Shown here in pieces: positions 14,767 through 21,478 of a stretch of DNA of 21,478 nucleotides. Each line of letters opens with the position of its first letter. The stretch's first letter is position 1. Location of the stretch: assembly GCA_005889285.1 (NCBI GenBank), contig VBFF01000034.1, forward strand, positions 1-21,478, read 5' to 3'. The notes under the pieces are model-generated. The model did not search any database and was not told where the DNA came from. It saw only the letters and a list, made by a program, of their open reading frames with translations. The position numbers and the translations under genes are program-made. The stretch is from Chloroflexota bacterium. GTDB taxonomy: Bacteria > Chloroflexota > Dormibacteria > CF-121.

Positions 14767-17577
14767 ATGAGCAGCTCCATCAACTTGAAGCTCGGCGCCC
14801 GCAAGGCCACTGCCGCCGGCAAGCCGGATGCCTCGGCGATCGAGATGGAGCGGCGCATCATCTGGATCCGCTGGCTCGCCATCCTCGTATCGCTCGGTGC
14901 CCTCCCCTTCCTGGCATCGAGCCTCAACCGCCAGTCACTGGTGACCCTGCTGGCCCTCATCGGCCTGGGTGCGATCTACAACCTGACACTGCTCGTCGTG
15001 CTGCTGCCGCACAAGCCGCAATGGCTGACGAGCGGGTATATCTCGGCCATCGGCGACGTCCTGCTCGTGACCGGCGGCGTGGCCGTCACCGGCGGCCTGG
15101 CAGGTCCCCTGGCCTCACCCTTCTTCCTCGCCTACTTCGTGGTGACCGTCACCACGGCCGTCCGATTCGGTGGCCTCGCGGCAATCGTCGCCGTCCTCAC
15201 GATTGCGCTCAGCTACACCGCGGTCGTCTACTACGGCAACACCGTCCTGGGCACGGCGCTGACGCCGAACGACCTCACCAACCTGGCGATGCGCACCGGT
15301 TTCGTCGCCCTCACCGGCATCTTCGTCGGTTTCGTCGGCGACCGTGCCCGGCGGGCGGAGCGTGCGTTGCAGGAGGAGCTGGAGCGGGCGCACGCCTCGC
15401 TCTCGGAAGTAACCGTCGAGCTGAACCGTGACCTGGAGTTCGAGCAGACCTGCCAGCTGACCGCCGACAAGGGCCGCTCCCTGCTCAACGCCGACGCCTT
15501 CCTGATGCAGGTCCAGATGCCGCCGCTGATCGGCCAGGACGAGTCGACGCCGCCGGCCTCGATGCTCTACGTCGACTGGACGCCCGAGCTGAAGGCGCAG
15601 CACGCCGGGGTCGATCTGACGACGGCCCGGCTGGCGCTGACGCCCGCGACTGGCGAGCAGGTGATCGCTGTCGCCGACCCGAACCTGCTTTTACCCAACG
15701 AGCACAAGCCGCTGCCGGCCGGTATGTGGTTTCGGATCCCGGTGTTCCACGGCGCCCGCGCGATCGCCGACATGATCGTCGGCTTCATGGGCCGCGAGCA
15801 ACCTCTCCGTCAGACCGAGATGGAACTGATGCTGACCTTCGCCGAGCGCGCCGGCATCGCGATGCGCAACGCCCACGCCCTCGACCAGGCCCAGAAGCTC
15901 TCCGTCACCGACTCGGTGACCGGGCTGCCGAACCACCGCTACTTCCATACGAGGTTCGACGAAGAGATGGAGAAGACCAAGGACACCGGCGGGTCGATCA
16001 CGGTGATGATGATCGACCTCGACCGCTTCAAGGTCTACAACGACAGCTTCGGCCACGCGGCCGGTGACGTCGCGTTGAAAGCCGCGGCCCGCACGATTTC
16101 TTCCACCATGCGACGCGAGGACACCGTGACCCGTTACGGCGGCGAGGAGTTCGTCGCCATCCTGCCGGGAGTCGACATCCAGACCGCGCCGATCCGGGCG
16201 CAGGAGATCTGCGACACGCTCTCCAAAGTCTTCATGTACAACCCCAAGACGATCTTCGCCCCGCTCACCGCCTCGGTCGGATGGGCCACCTATCCAGTCG
16301 ATGCCCGCAACCGTGATGAGCTGCTGAACCGCGCCGACCTTGCCATGTACATGGCGAAGAAGCGCGGCCGCAACTGCATCTGCGGCGCTTGCGAGCTGGA
16401 AAGCGTCGCCGCCCTCGACTCAGTCCTCAGCGAGGTCGTCGCCCAGCTGGCGAGCGCCGACACGGTCGGCCCCGGCATGGTGGCGACGCTGGAGAAGCGG
16501 CTCGGCCAGATCGCCAACTCCAGCCACCTGGAGGAGCTCGCCGAAGGCATGCTGTCGCCGAACAGCGAATCGACGCTGGAGGCGCTCAACGCCCTGGCGG
16601 CCTCGATCGACGCCAAGGACCCCTACACCAGCGGTCACTCGCAGTCGGTGGCGAAGCTGGCCGAGGACCTGGGCGACATGTTGCAGCTGTCGGGGGCGCA
16701 CAAGAACCAGCTGCGCCTGGCCGCGATCCTGCACGACGTCGGCAAGATCGGCGTCGTCGACAAGGTCCTGCTCAAAGAAGGCAAGCTCGACGAGGACGAG
16801 AAGCTCATCATGCGCATGCACCCCATCCTGGGTGCGCGCATCCTGCAGCCGATCAAGGCCTTCCGGCAAATCTTGAACGTCGTCTTGCATCACCACGAGT
16901 GGTACGACGGCAGCGGCTACCCGGACGGCCTGGCGGGCCAGAACATCCCGCTGCACGCGCGCATCGTCTCCGTCTGCGATGCCTATCACGCCATGACCTC
17001 GACCCGCCCCTACCGTCAGCGCCGCACCCCCGAGTTCGCGCTCGCCCAGCTGGAAGCCGGCAAGGGGACCCAGTTCGACCCCATCATCGTCGACTACTTC
17101 ATCCAGATGATGCGCAAGCGCCAGGCAGAAAATCCGGATGCCCTCGAGGCCGACGTGCACGACGAGCACCCGAGCACGCCAGACGCCGCGGCGGCCGCGC
17201 GAGCTAAACCCCATGGCGCTGGACGCGAACGGCCATCCGGTCTCTCGCATCGCCCAGCGCAAGCTCGACCATCTCCGGCTGTCCCTCGAAGCCTCGGTTC
17301 AGTCGACCCGCGGCGCCGGCTTCGAGCGCTTCGCGTTTACCCACCAGGCGCTCCCGGAGCTGGACCTGGACGCGATCGACACCAGCACCAGCTTTCTGGG
17401 CAAACCGCTCAAGCTGCCCTTCCTGATCTCGAGCATGACGGGCGGCGCGCAGGCCGCGGGCGACATCAACCGGCGGCTGGCGCTGGTGGCCCAGACGGTC
17501 GGCATCGCCTTCGGCGTCGGCTCACAGCGAGCCGGCCTGACGCACAAGGACCTGCGTCCCACCTACCAGGTGCGTAG
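14767..17577 (+). CDS. Membrane GGDEF/HD-GYP cyclic-di-GMP protein
   Basis: The N-terminus (residues 30-190) holds about six transmembrane helices. A coiled-coil/GAF-like sensor region follows (about 195-375). The GGDEF domain (about 378-540) has GGEEF at 458-462 and an inhibitory I-site RRED (449-452), so diguanylate cyclase activity is likely. An HD-GYP domain (about 605-785) has HDVGK (656-660) and HHEWYDGSGYP (709-719), so c-di-GMP hydrolysis is also likely. Both active sites look intact. The gene begins 7 nt after the class I synthase stop. The frame stays open to 17577, but everything after about residue 813 is an R/G/P/A-rich string overlapping the isomerase by 365 nt. A TAA at 17205-17207 one frame away suggests a missing base near 17180-17205; the real protein is probably about 813 aa. 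Confidence 0.9.
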   Translation: MSSSINLKLGARKATAAGKPDASAIEMERRIIWIRWLAILVSLGALPFLASSLNRQSLVTLLALIGLGAIYNLTLLVVLLPHKPQWLTSGYISAIGDVLLVTGGVAVTGGLAGPLASPFFLAYFVVTVTTAVRFGGLAAIVAVLTIALSYTAVVYYGNTVLGTALTPNDLTNLAMRTGFVALTGIFVGFVGDRARRAERALQEELERAHASLSEVTVELNRDLEFEQTCQLTADKGRSLLNADAFLMQVQMPPLIGQDESTPPASMLYVDWTPELKAQHAGVDLTTARLALTPATGEQVIAVADPNLLLPNEHKPLPAGMWFRIPVFHGARAIADMIVGFMGREQPLRQTEMELMLTFAERAGIAMRNAHALDQAQKLSVTDSVTGLPNHRYFHTRFDEEMEKTKDTGGSITVMMIDLDRFKVYNDSFGHAAGDVALKAAARTISSTMRREDTVTRYGGEEFVAILPGVDIQTAPIRAQEICDTLSKVFMYNPKTIFAPLTASVGWATYPVDARNRDELLNRADLAMYMAKKRGRNCICGACELESVAALDSVLSEVVAQLASADTVGPGMVATLEKRLGQIANSSHLEELAEGMLSPNSESTLEALNALAASIDAKDPYTSGHSQSVAKLAEDLGDMLQLSGAHKNQLRLAAILHDVGKIGVVDKVLLKEGKLDEDEKLIMRMHPILGARILQPIKAFRQILNVVLHHHEWYDGSGYPDGLAGQNIPLHARIVSVCDAYHAMTSTRPYRQRRTPEFALAQLEAGKGTQFDPIIVDYFIQMMRKRQAENPDALEADVHDEHPSTPDAAAAARAKPHGAGRERPSGLSHRPAQARPSPAVPRSLGSVDPRRRLRALRVYPPGAPGAGPGRDRHQHQLSGQTAQAALPDLEHDGRRAGRGRHQPAAGAGGPDGRHRLRRRLTASRPDAQGPASHLPGA

Positions 17578-18262
17578 CGTCGCCCCCGACGTCCTGCTCT
17601 TCGCCAACCTCGGCGCCGTCCAGCTGAACTACGGCATGCGCACGGAGCAGGCGCTGGAAGCGATCGAGATGATCGGGGCCGATGCCCTGGTGCTGCATCT
17701 CAATCCGCTGCAAGAGGCCCTGCAGCAGGAGGGCGACCACAACTTCAAGGGACTGATCGAGAAGATCGGCGTCCTCTGTAAGGAGCTGCCCGTGCCCGTG
17801 ATCGTCAAGGAGGTCGGCTGCGGCATCTCAGAGCGCACCGCGCGGCTGCTGGCCGTGGCTGGCGTGGCGGCCATCGATGTCGCCGGGCTCGGCGGGACGA
17901 GTTTCGCCCGCGTGGAGGCCTTCCGGCGGGAGCGGCCCGAGGAGGTCGAACTCGCTCTGGCGTTTTCCGAGTGGGGCATCCCGACGTCGGAGGCGCTGGT
18001 CTCAACCCACCGTGCGGCGCCACAGCTGCCGCTGATCGCCAGCGGCGGGCTGCACCACGGGCTCGATGCCGCCAAGGCGATCGGCCTGGGCGCGGACCTC
18101 ACCGGCTTCGCCCACGCCGTCCTGGCGGCGGCGTCGGAAGGCGAAGAGCCGGTCCGCCGCCTGCTCGATGGCTTCGCCTGGCAGCTGCGGGTTGCCATGT
18201 TTTGCGCCGGCGCACCGAACATCGCCGCCCTGCATGCCAACCCACCGACGGAAATCAAGTGA
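17213..18262 (+). CDS. fni: Type 2 isopentenyl-diphosphate delta-isomerase
   Basis: 349-aa FMN-dependent enzyme that interconverts IPP and DMAPP. Signature segments are ISSMTGGAQAAGDINRRLA (SSMTGG at 73-78), GVGSQR (101-106), ANLGAVQLNYG, LHLNPLQEALQQEGDHNF (with the catalytic Gln167 and Mg2+-binding Glu168), VIVKEVGCGIS, DVAGLGGTSFARVE and ASGGLHHGLDAAKAIGLGAD for FMN phosphate. The ATG at 17213 is chosen because ALDANGHPVSRIAQRKLDHL is the usual family start; the frame is open further upstream without family similarity. There is no strong ribosome binding site. The gene lies between the c-di-GMP protein and the prenyl synthase, so it supplies DMAPP for GGPP formation in this locus. Confidence 0.95.
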   Translation: MALDANGHPVSRIAQRKLDHLRLSLEASVQSTRGAGFERFAFTHQALPELDLDAIDTSTSFLGKPLKLPFLISSMTGGAQAAGDINRRLALVAQTVGIAFGVGSQRAGLTHKDLRPTYQVRSVAPDVLLFANLGAVQLNYGMRTEQALEAIEMIGADALVLHLNPLQEALQQEGDHNFKGLIEKIGVLCKELPVPVIVKEVGCGISERTARLLAVAGVAAIDVAGLGGTSFARVEAFRRERPEEVELALAFSEWGIPTSEALVSTHRAAPQLPLIASGGLHHGLDAAKAIGLGADLTGFAHAVLAAASEGEEPVRRLLDGFAWQLRVAMFCAGAPNIAALHANPPTEIK

Positions 18263-18273
18263 CATTGCTATTT

Positions 18274-18310
18274 CCCCTCCCCCGCTTGCGGGGGTGGGCA
18301 GGGTGGGGGC
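18274..18310. repeat. C-rich/G-rich palindromic repeat, copy 2
   Basis: CCCCTCCCCCG-CTTG-CGGGGGTGGG is followed by CAGGGTGGGGGC. The inner stem CCCCCG/CGGGGG is perfect, one T-T mismatch follows, and then CCC/GGG pairs. It is related to copy 1 at 8305-8343, and its plus-strand translation gives PPLAGVGRVG. It fills the gap between the isomerase and the prenyl synthase and may provide G-rich sequence near the synthase start. Confidence 0.75.
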
Positions 18311-18356
18311 GTTGAAGACCAAGAGCTTCGCCAGCCGCACCGATCGACTGCAGGCG

Positions 18357-19352
18357 ATGAACCAGGCGCTCGACCGCGAGCTCTCGCGCCTCTCCCAGCG
18401 GGCCGGGTCTAGCCAGAGCTCATTGCTCACCGAGATGGTCCAGTACCACCTCGGGTTGCGCAAGGCCGGCGAGCGCCCCGGCAAGCGGCTGCGGGCGAAT
18501 ATCGCCCTGCTCACCTGCGAAGCCTTTGGCAAGCGCTACGCGGACGCGTTGTGGGCGGCCGTCGCCGTCGAGCTGGTGCACAATTTCTCGCTGGTCTTCG
18601 ACGACGTTCAGGACCGCGACGAGCTGCGCCGGGGCCGGCCCTCGGTCTGGAAGGTCTGGGGCGTGGGCCAGGCGATCAACGCCGGTGCCGCACTGGAGGC
18701 GCTCGTCACGCGCGCGGTCGTCGACCTGTTGCCTGCCCGGTACGCCGACCGCACGCGACCAGCGCTTTCCCTGCTTTCCGAGGCGATGCTCGCCCTCTGC
18801 CGCGGCCAGGTGATCGACCTGCAGTTCGAACAGCGCGTCGACGTCTCCGTCGACGAGTACATGGAGATGATCGGCCTCAAGACGGCGGCACTATTCGAGT
18901 GTTCCGCCCGGCTCGGCGGCCTTGCTGCCGGCATGGGCGACGCGTCGCTCGACAAGGCCGGCAAGTTCGGCTACCACCTCGGCGTCGCATTCCAGGTGAT
19001 CGACGACATGCTCGGCGTCTGGGGCTCGAGCTCGCAGACGGGCAAGGCGGTCGGCAGCGATCTCAAGAATGGAAAGAAGACGCTGCCGACGCTGGTCGCG
19101 CTCAAAGGCGGAGCGGCCGGGAACCGCCGCGTGCTGCGCGCCCTGTTGACCCGAGCCCGGTTCACCGCCGCCGAAATGGAGACGGCGCGCGCCATCATCA
19201 CGCAGGCCAGCGCGCAGGCCACCTGCCGCCGCCAGGCGGCCGAGCATCTCGCCGAGGCCCGCCTGCAGCTTTTCGGCATGACCGACCGTCCAAACTGGGC
19301 CGTCCGAGCCCTGGCCGAGATGGTCACCACCCTGGAGTCGGGACTGGTTTAG
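18357..19352 (+). CDS. Short-chain polyprenyl diphosphate synthase (probable GGPP synthase)
   Basis: 331-aa trans-prenyltransferase that condenses DMAPP with IPP. The first Asp-rich motif is DDVQD (82-86) followed by ELRRGRP; the second is DDMLG (216-220) with VWGSSSQTGKAVGSDLKNGKKTLP, typical of actinobacterial-type GGPP synthases. KRLRANIALL is the substrate-binding GKRLR region. Phe77 lies five residues before the first Asp and Ser78 at -4, a combination associated with stopping at C20, so GGPP is the likely product. This supplies the substrate of the class II cyclase upstream. ATG 18357 is used. GTG 18303 and TTG 18312 are in frame and cannot be excluded, since the helix seems to continue upstream (TDRLQAMNQAL). 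Last gene of the diterpene locus. Confidence 0.93.
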   Translation: MNQALDRELSRLSQRAGSSQSSLLTEMVQYHLGLRKAGERPGKRLRANIALLTCEAFGKRYADALWAAVAVELVHNFSLVFDDVQDRDELRRGRPSVWKVWGVGQAINAGAALEALVTRAVVDLLPARYADRTRPALSLLSEAMLALCRGQVIDLQFEQRVDVSVDEYMEMIGLKTAALFECSARLGGLAAGMGDASLDKAGKFGYHLGVAFQVIDDMLGVWGSSSQTGKAVGSDLKNGKKTLPTLVALKGGAAGNRRVLRALLTRARFTAAEMETARAIITQASAQATCRRQAAEHLAEARLQLFGMTDRPNWAVRALAEMVTTLESGLV

Positions 19353-19416
19353 CGTCGGTGATCGACCCTCACGGGAGCGCCATCAGGGGTGTGGCTGGCA
19401 CAATGGTCGGAGGAGG

Positions 19417-19845
19417 ATGGGGTCAGCGGCTATACGGACGCGCACCCCGAGGGTCGTGACATATCTAGTTTGGGCTCTGCTATTTGTTCTCGCCATCGGG
19501 CAGCCGGCCGCGAAGGGTCCGTCGATGGCACCGAATGAGGTGATCGGCGTGCACGCGGGAACCGACAACGAAGGCCTGCAGGGGAAGGTCTACGTCGCCC
19601 TGGGCGATAGCATCAGTGCCGGCCGGTTCGCCACGGCGCAGGACGGCACCTTTCCCGCGCTGGTTGCCGACAAGCTGGGAATGAACCTCAACCTCGTGGC
19701 TCGCAGTGGCGCAAAAGCGGCCTGGGCAATCCCGCAGCTGGGCGCCGTGGCGGCCGCCCATCCCGCGCTGGTGACGATCGAGTTGGGCACGAATGATGTC
19801 GGCTTCAGCACGCCGGCAGACGTCTTTGCCTCCTTGCATCGGTAG
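19417..19845 (+). pseudogene. SGNH/GDSL-family hydrolase, N-terminal part (broken)
   Basis: 142 codons. A hydrophobic segment at about 12-28 could be a signal peptide or anchor. Block I is VALGDSISAGR with the nucleophile Ser65, block II has Gly98 (ARSGAKA), and block III is IELGTNDVGF with Asn126. The frame stops at TAG 19843-19845, in the middle of the fold; the missing Asp-x-x-His part appears in another frame at 19835-20131. The ATG at 19417 directly abuts AGGAGG (19411-19416), so the true start may be elsewhere, for example GTG 19456. Intact members are secreted esterases or lipases; substrate unknown. Confidence 0.8.
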
Positions 19846-20131
19846 CTGGCTGCCGGCCCCGAGTTTTGACACGATCATTGCGCAGGCGTGCGAGCGTCAC
19901 GGCGGGACCTTCGTCAGCCTGAATGGGTTTTACGGCGTCAACGACTTTCACGCTCCGGAAGGCGGGTCGAGTTATCTCGGTCGCACCGACTGGTTCCATC
20001 CCGGCGATCAGGGACACGCCGCGATCGCCGCCGAGGTCCTCTCGGCGCTCGGCGCCGGGCCGGCGCCCGTCGTCGGTCCGCTGCCCCCGGCACCGCAGAT
20101 TCCGGACGTCATCCGCATACATCCGAAGTAG
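19835..20131 (+). pseudogene. SGNH/GDSL-family hydrolase, C-terminal part in shifted frame
   Basis: 98 codons without their own start: CIGSWLPAP, FDTIIAQACERHGGTFVSL, then block V TDWFHPGDQGHAAIAAEVL with the catalytic Asp and His (DWFH). A Pro-rich tail follows. The spacing between block III upstream and this block V is only about 65 residues, shorter than usual. This suggests an internal deletion plus frame change at about 19830-19836 rather than a single-base shift. Confidence 0.78.
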
Positions 20132-20161
20132 GCGCGGCCCCACCGCCGCGCGTTCGTCGGG

Positions 20162-21478
20162 TTACGACGCCAGAATTTCGCCGATCTTCAGCGCGAGATG
20201 CAATCCGAGCCGGACTTCGGCATTGCGCAGGTCGACCCCGAGCAGGTCTTCGATCCGGCCCAGCCGATAGAGCACGGTGTTGCGATGCAGGTGCAGGAGG
20301 TCGGCCGCCTCGGTGGGACTGCCGTTGGTCGCAAGGTAGGCCCCCAGCGTCTCGAGAAGCACACCGCGGCGGTCCTTTGCGCCCAGCCGGCCCAGCGCGT
20401 CATCGCGAAACGCGCGCACCTCCGGAAGTGGCTCCAGCGCGTAGAGAAGCCGGTAGAGGCCCAGGTTCTTGAAGGCGGTTGCGCTGTCTGGTCCGAACAG
20501 GCGCCGGCCCATGCTCACGGCCTGCTCGGCCTCGCGCGCGCCGCTGGCGATCTCCGTCGTTCCCGTCCGGACCGCACCGTAACCGAGCGCGACCGGGCTA
20601 CTGGCGGCTCGCGCCGCGCGATGCAGCTGCTCCACGAGGGCCCTGGGCTCGATGCTCCGCTTCCCCGCCAGGCTCACCAACGCCAGGATCGAATCGCCGC
20701 GCTCGCGTACCAGCGCGCTGCTCCGCATGGTGGCGAGCAGGCGCTCCCACGCCGCCCGCACCTTGGGCGCGTGACCCCGCTCCGCCGGCTCCGCCGCGAC
20801 AAGGAGATAGGGTGCATCGACGTCGAAGCCCTTGCGCTTCGCGCGGTCGCGGGCCGCCTGGTGCGAGCCCGGCCGTCCCGCCGTCAGCACGTCGAGCAAC
20901 TCCTCGTCGACCTCGTCGCGGGCGTCGTGGGCGGCGCGCGCCCGAACCAGCTCGATGGCGCAGGCATGCGCGGCCCGGCCCACCGCCAGGCGGTGCATCT
21001 CCCCGAGCTCGCCATCGGAGCCCAGCAACGACAGGAACCCCGCGATGCTGCCCTGCACCAGGATAGGCGCGACCAGCCGCGCCTGGCCATCGAGAAGCGG
21101 TCGCACCGCAACCGGCGGATCGAAGGCGCTGAGGGGCACCTCTCGCAACCACTCCTCCAGCGCCGGGCGCTCGGCGGCAATCGCCGCGGAGGTGCTCTCG
21201 GACAGCCGGCCGCCGCCCACGTAGTCGACGGTGGCGTCTCGCTCGAGCAGGACGGGCACGCCGGTCAGCTCGTGCAGCCGCGCCAACAAGGCAGGCAGGC
21301 CGCGTCCGGCCAGCGCGAGCTCACTCAGCTGGCGATGCAAGTCCTGCGCGCGCTCGTGCAACTCAGCGCGCCGGTCGACGATGTAGTGCAGCACCGATTG
21401 CTCGACCTGATCGAGCGGCGTTGTCGCCGGCAACGAGAACAGCGGAAGCCCGTGGGCGTCGGCGACCCGACGCGCCTC
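20162..21478 (-). CDS. PucR/CdaR-family transcriptional regulator (5' end outside window)
   Basis: 438 residues are visible and the frame is open to the right edge. The edge sequence RVADAHGLPLFSLP-TTPLDQVEQSVL looks like the end of a PucR N-terminal domain, so the TTG at 21433 is not the real start. The centre (about residues 40-180) may be GAF-like (LTGVPVLLERDATVDYVGGG, VAPILVQGSIAGFLSLLG). The C-terminus has the PucR helix-turn-helix: ETLGAYLATNGSPTEAADLLHLHRNTVLYRLGRIEDLLG, then LRLGLHLAL-type closure. Such proteins are DNA-binding activators of catabolic genes (purines, sugars, amino acids). Its target is unknown. It converges with the SGNH gene, 30 nt apart. Confidence 0.92.
   Translation of the reverse strand, partial: EARRVADAHGLPLFSLPATTPLDQVEQSVLHYIVDRRAELHERAQDLHRQLSELALAGRGLPALLARLHELTGVPVLLERDATVDYVGGGRLSESTSAAIAAERPALEEWLREVPLSAFDPPVAVRPLLDGQARLVAPILVQGSIAGFLSLLGSDGELGEMHRLAVGRAAHACAIELVRARAAHDARDEVDEELLDVLTAGRPGSHQAARDRAKRKGFDVDAPYLLVAAEPAERGHAPKVRAAWERLLATMRSSALVRERGDSILALVSLAGKRSIEPRALVEQLHRAARAASSPVALGYGAVRTGTTEIASGAREAEQAVSMGRRLFGPDSATAFKNLGLYRLLYALEPLPEVRAFRDDALGRLGAKDRRGVLLETLGAYLATNGSPTEAADLLHLHRNTVLYRLGRIEDLLGVDLRNAEVRLGLHLALKIGEILAS

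Noticed and set aside
18551..19459. 302-codon plus-strand frame overlapping the prenyl synthase
   Set aside because: Arg/Gly-rich out-of-frame reading of a conserved gene.
1..21478. CRISPR array, insertion sequence, prophage or integrase
   Set aside because: No repeat-spacer pattern, transposase or phage motif was seen on either strand.

Overview
This is a GC-rich chromosomal window with dense, mostly operonic bacterial genes. It carries a Flp-type pilin pair, the mycobacterial/actinobacterial-type small ribosomal protein bS22, a type 2 IPP isomerase, a PucR-type regulator, many non-ATG starts, and several genes without a Shine-Dalgarno. This suggests a Terrabacteria lineage such as Chloroflexota, Ca. 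Dormibacterota or Actinomycetota, probably a soil or metagenome-derived genome. The assignment is inference; no marker in the window settles it.

Layout. Positions 1-2870 (minus strand): the start of an unknown membrane protein, leuS, and a tRNA-Ala(GGC) immediately upstream of leuS behind a good sigma-70-type promoter. Positions 2895-4060 (plus): a HIT-family nucleotide hydrolase/phosphorylase, a Flp-type pilin and an overlapping two-helix membrane protein. Positions 4057-5211 (minus): a thiolase. Positions 5319-5414 (plus): the tiny ribosomal protein gene bS22, lying antisense to the 3' end of the next gene. Positions 5332-10306 (minus): a tight ftsH-lon-tlpA-like operon (membrane AAA protease, cytosolic AAA protease, lipoprotein thioredoxin). 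Positions 10399-10729: tRNA-Ala(CGC) and a second Flp-type pilin whose C-terminal tail matches that of the first. Positions 10824-12083 (minus): an MFS transporter.

The most interesting region is 12349-19352 (plus). It is a diterpenoid locus: a class II diterpene cyclase (DxDD type, with a broken reading frame), a class I terpene synthase translationally coupled to it, a GGDEF/HD-GYP cyclic-di-GMP protein, a type 2 isopentenyl diphosphate isomerase and a short-chain (probably GGPP) prenyl synthase. Together these could supply the C5 precursors, build GGPP, cyclise it in two steps and perhaps export the product through the divergent MFS protein. The c-di-GMP protein sits in the middle of the run. 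The region between MFS and cyclase contains several dyads and tandem octamers that look regulatory. The window ends with a broken SGNH/GDSL hydrolase and a PucR-family regulator that runs off the right edge.

Two reading frames are clearly interrupted (class II cyclase, SGNH hydrolase). A third (GGDEF/HD-GYP) has an implausible tail that overlaps the isomerase. Either this stretch is decaying or the assembly has small indels; the sequence alone cannot decide. Two copies of a C-rich/G-rich palindromic repeat are present, one of them in frame inside the lon coding sequence.
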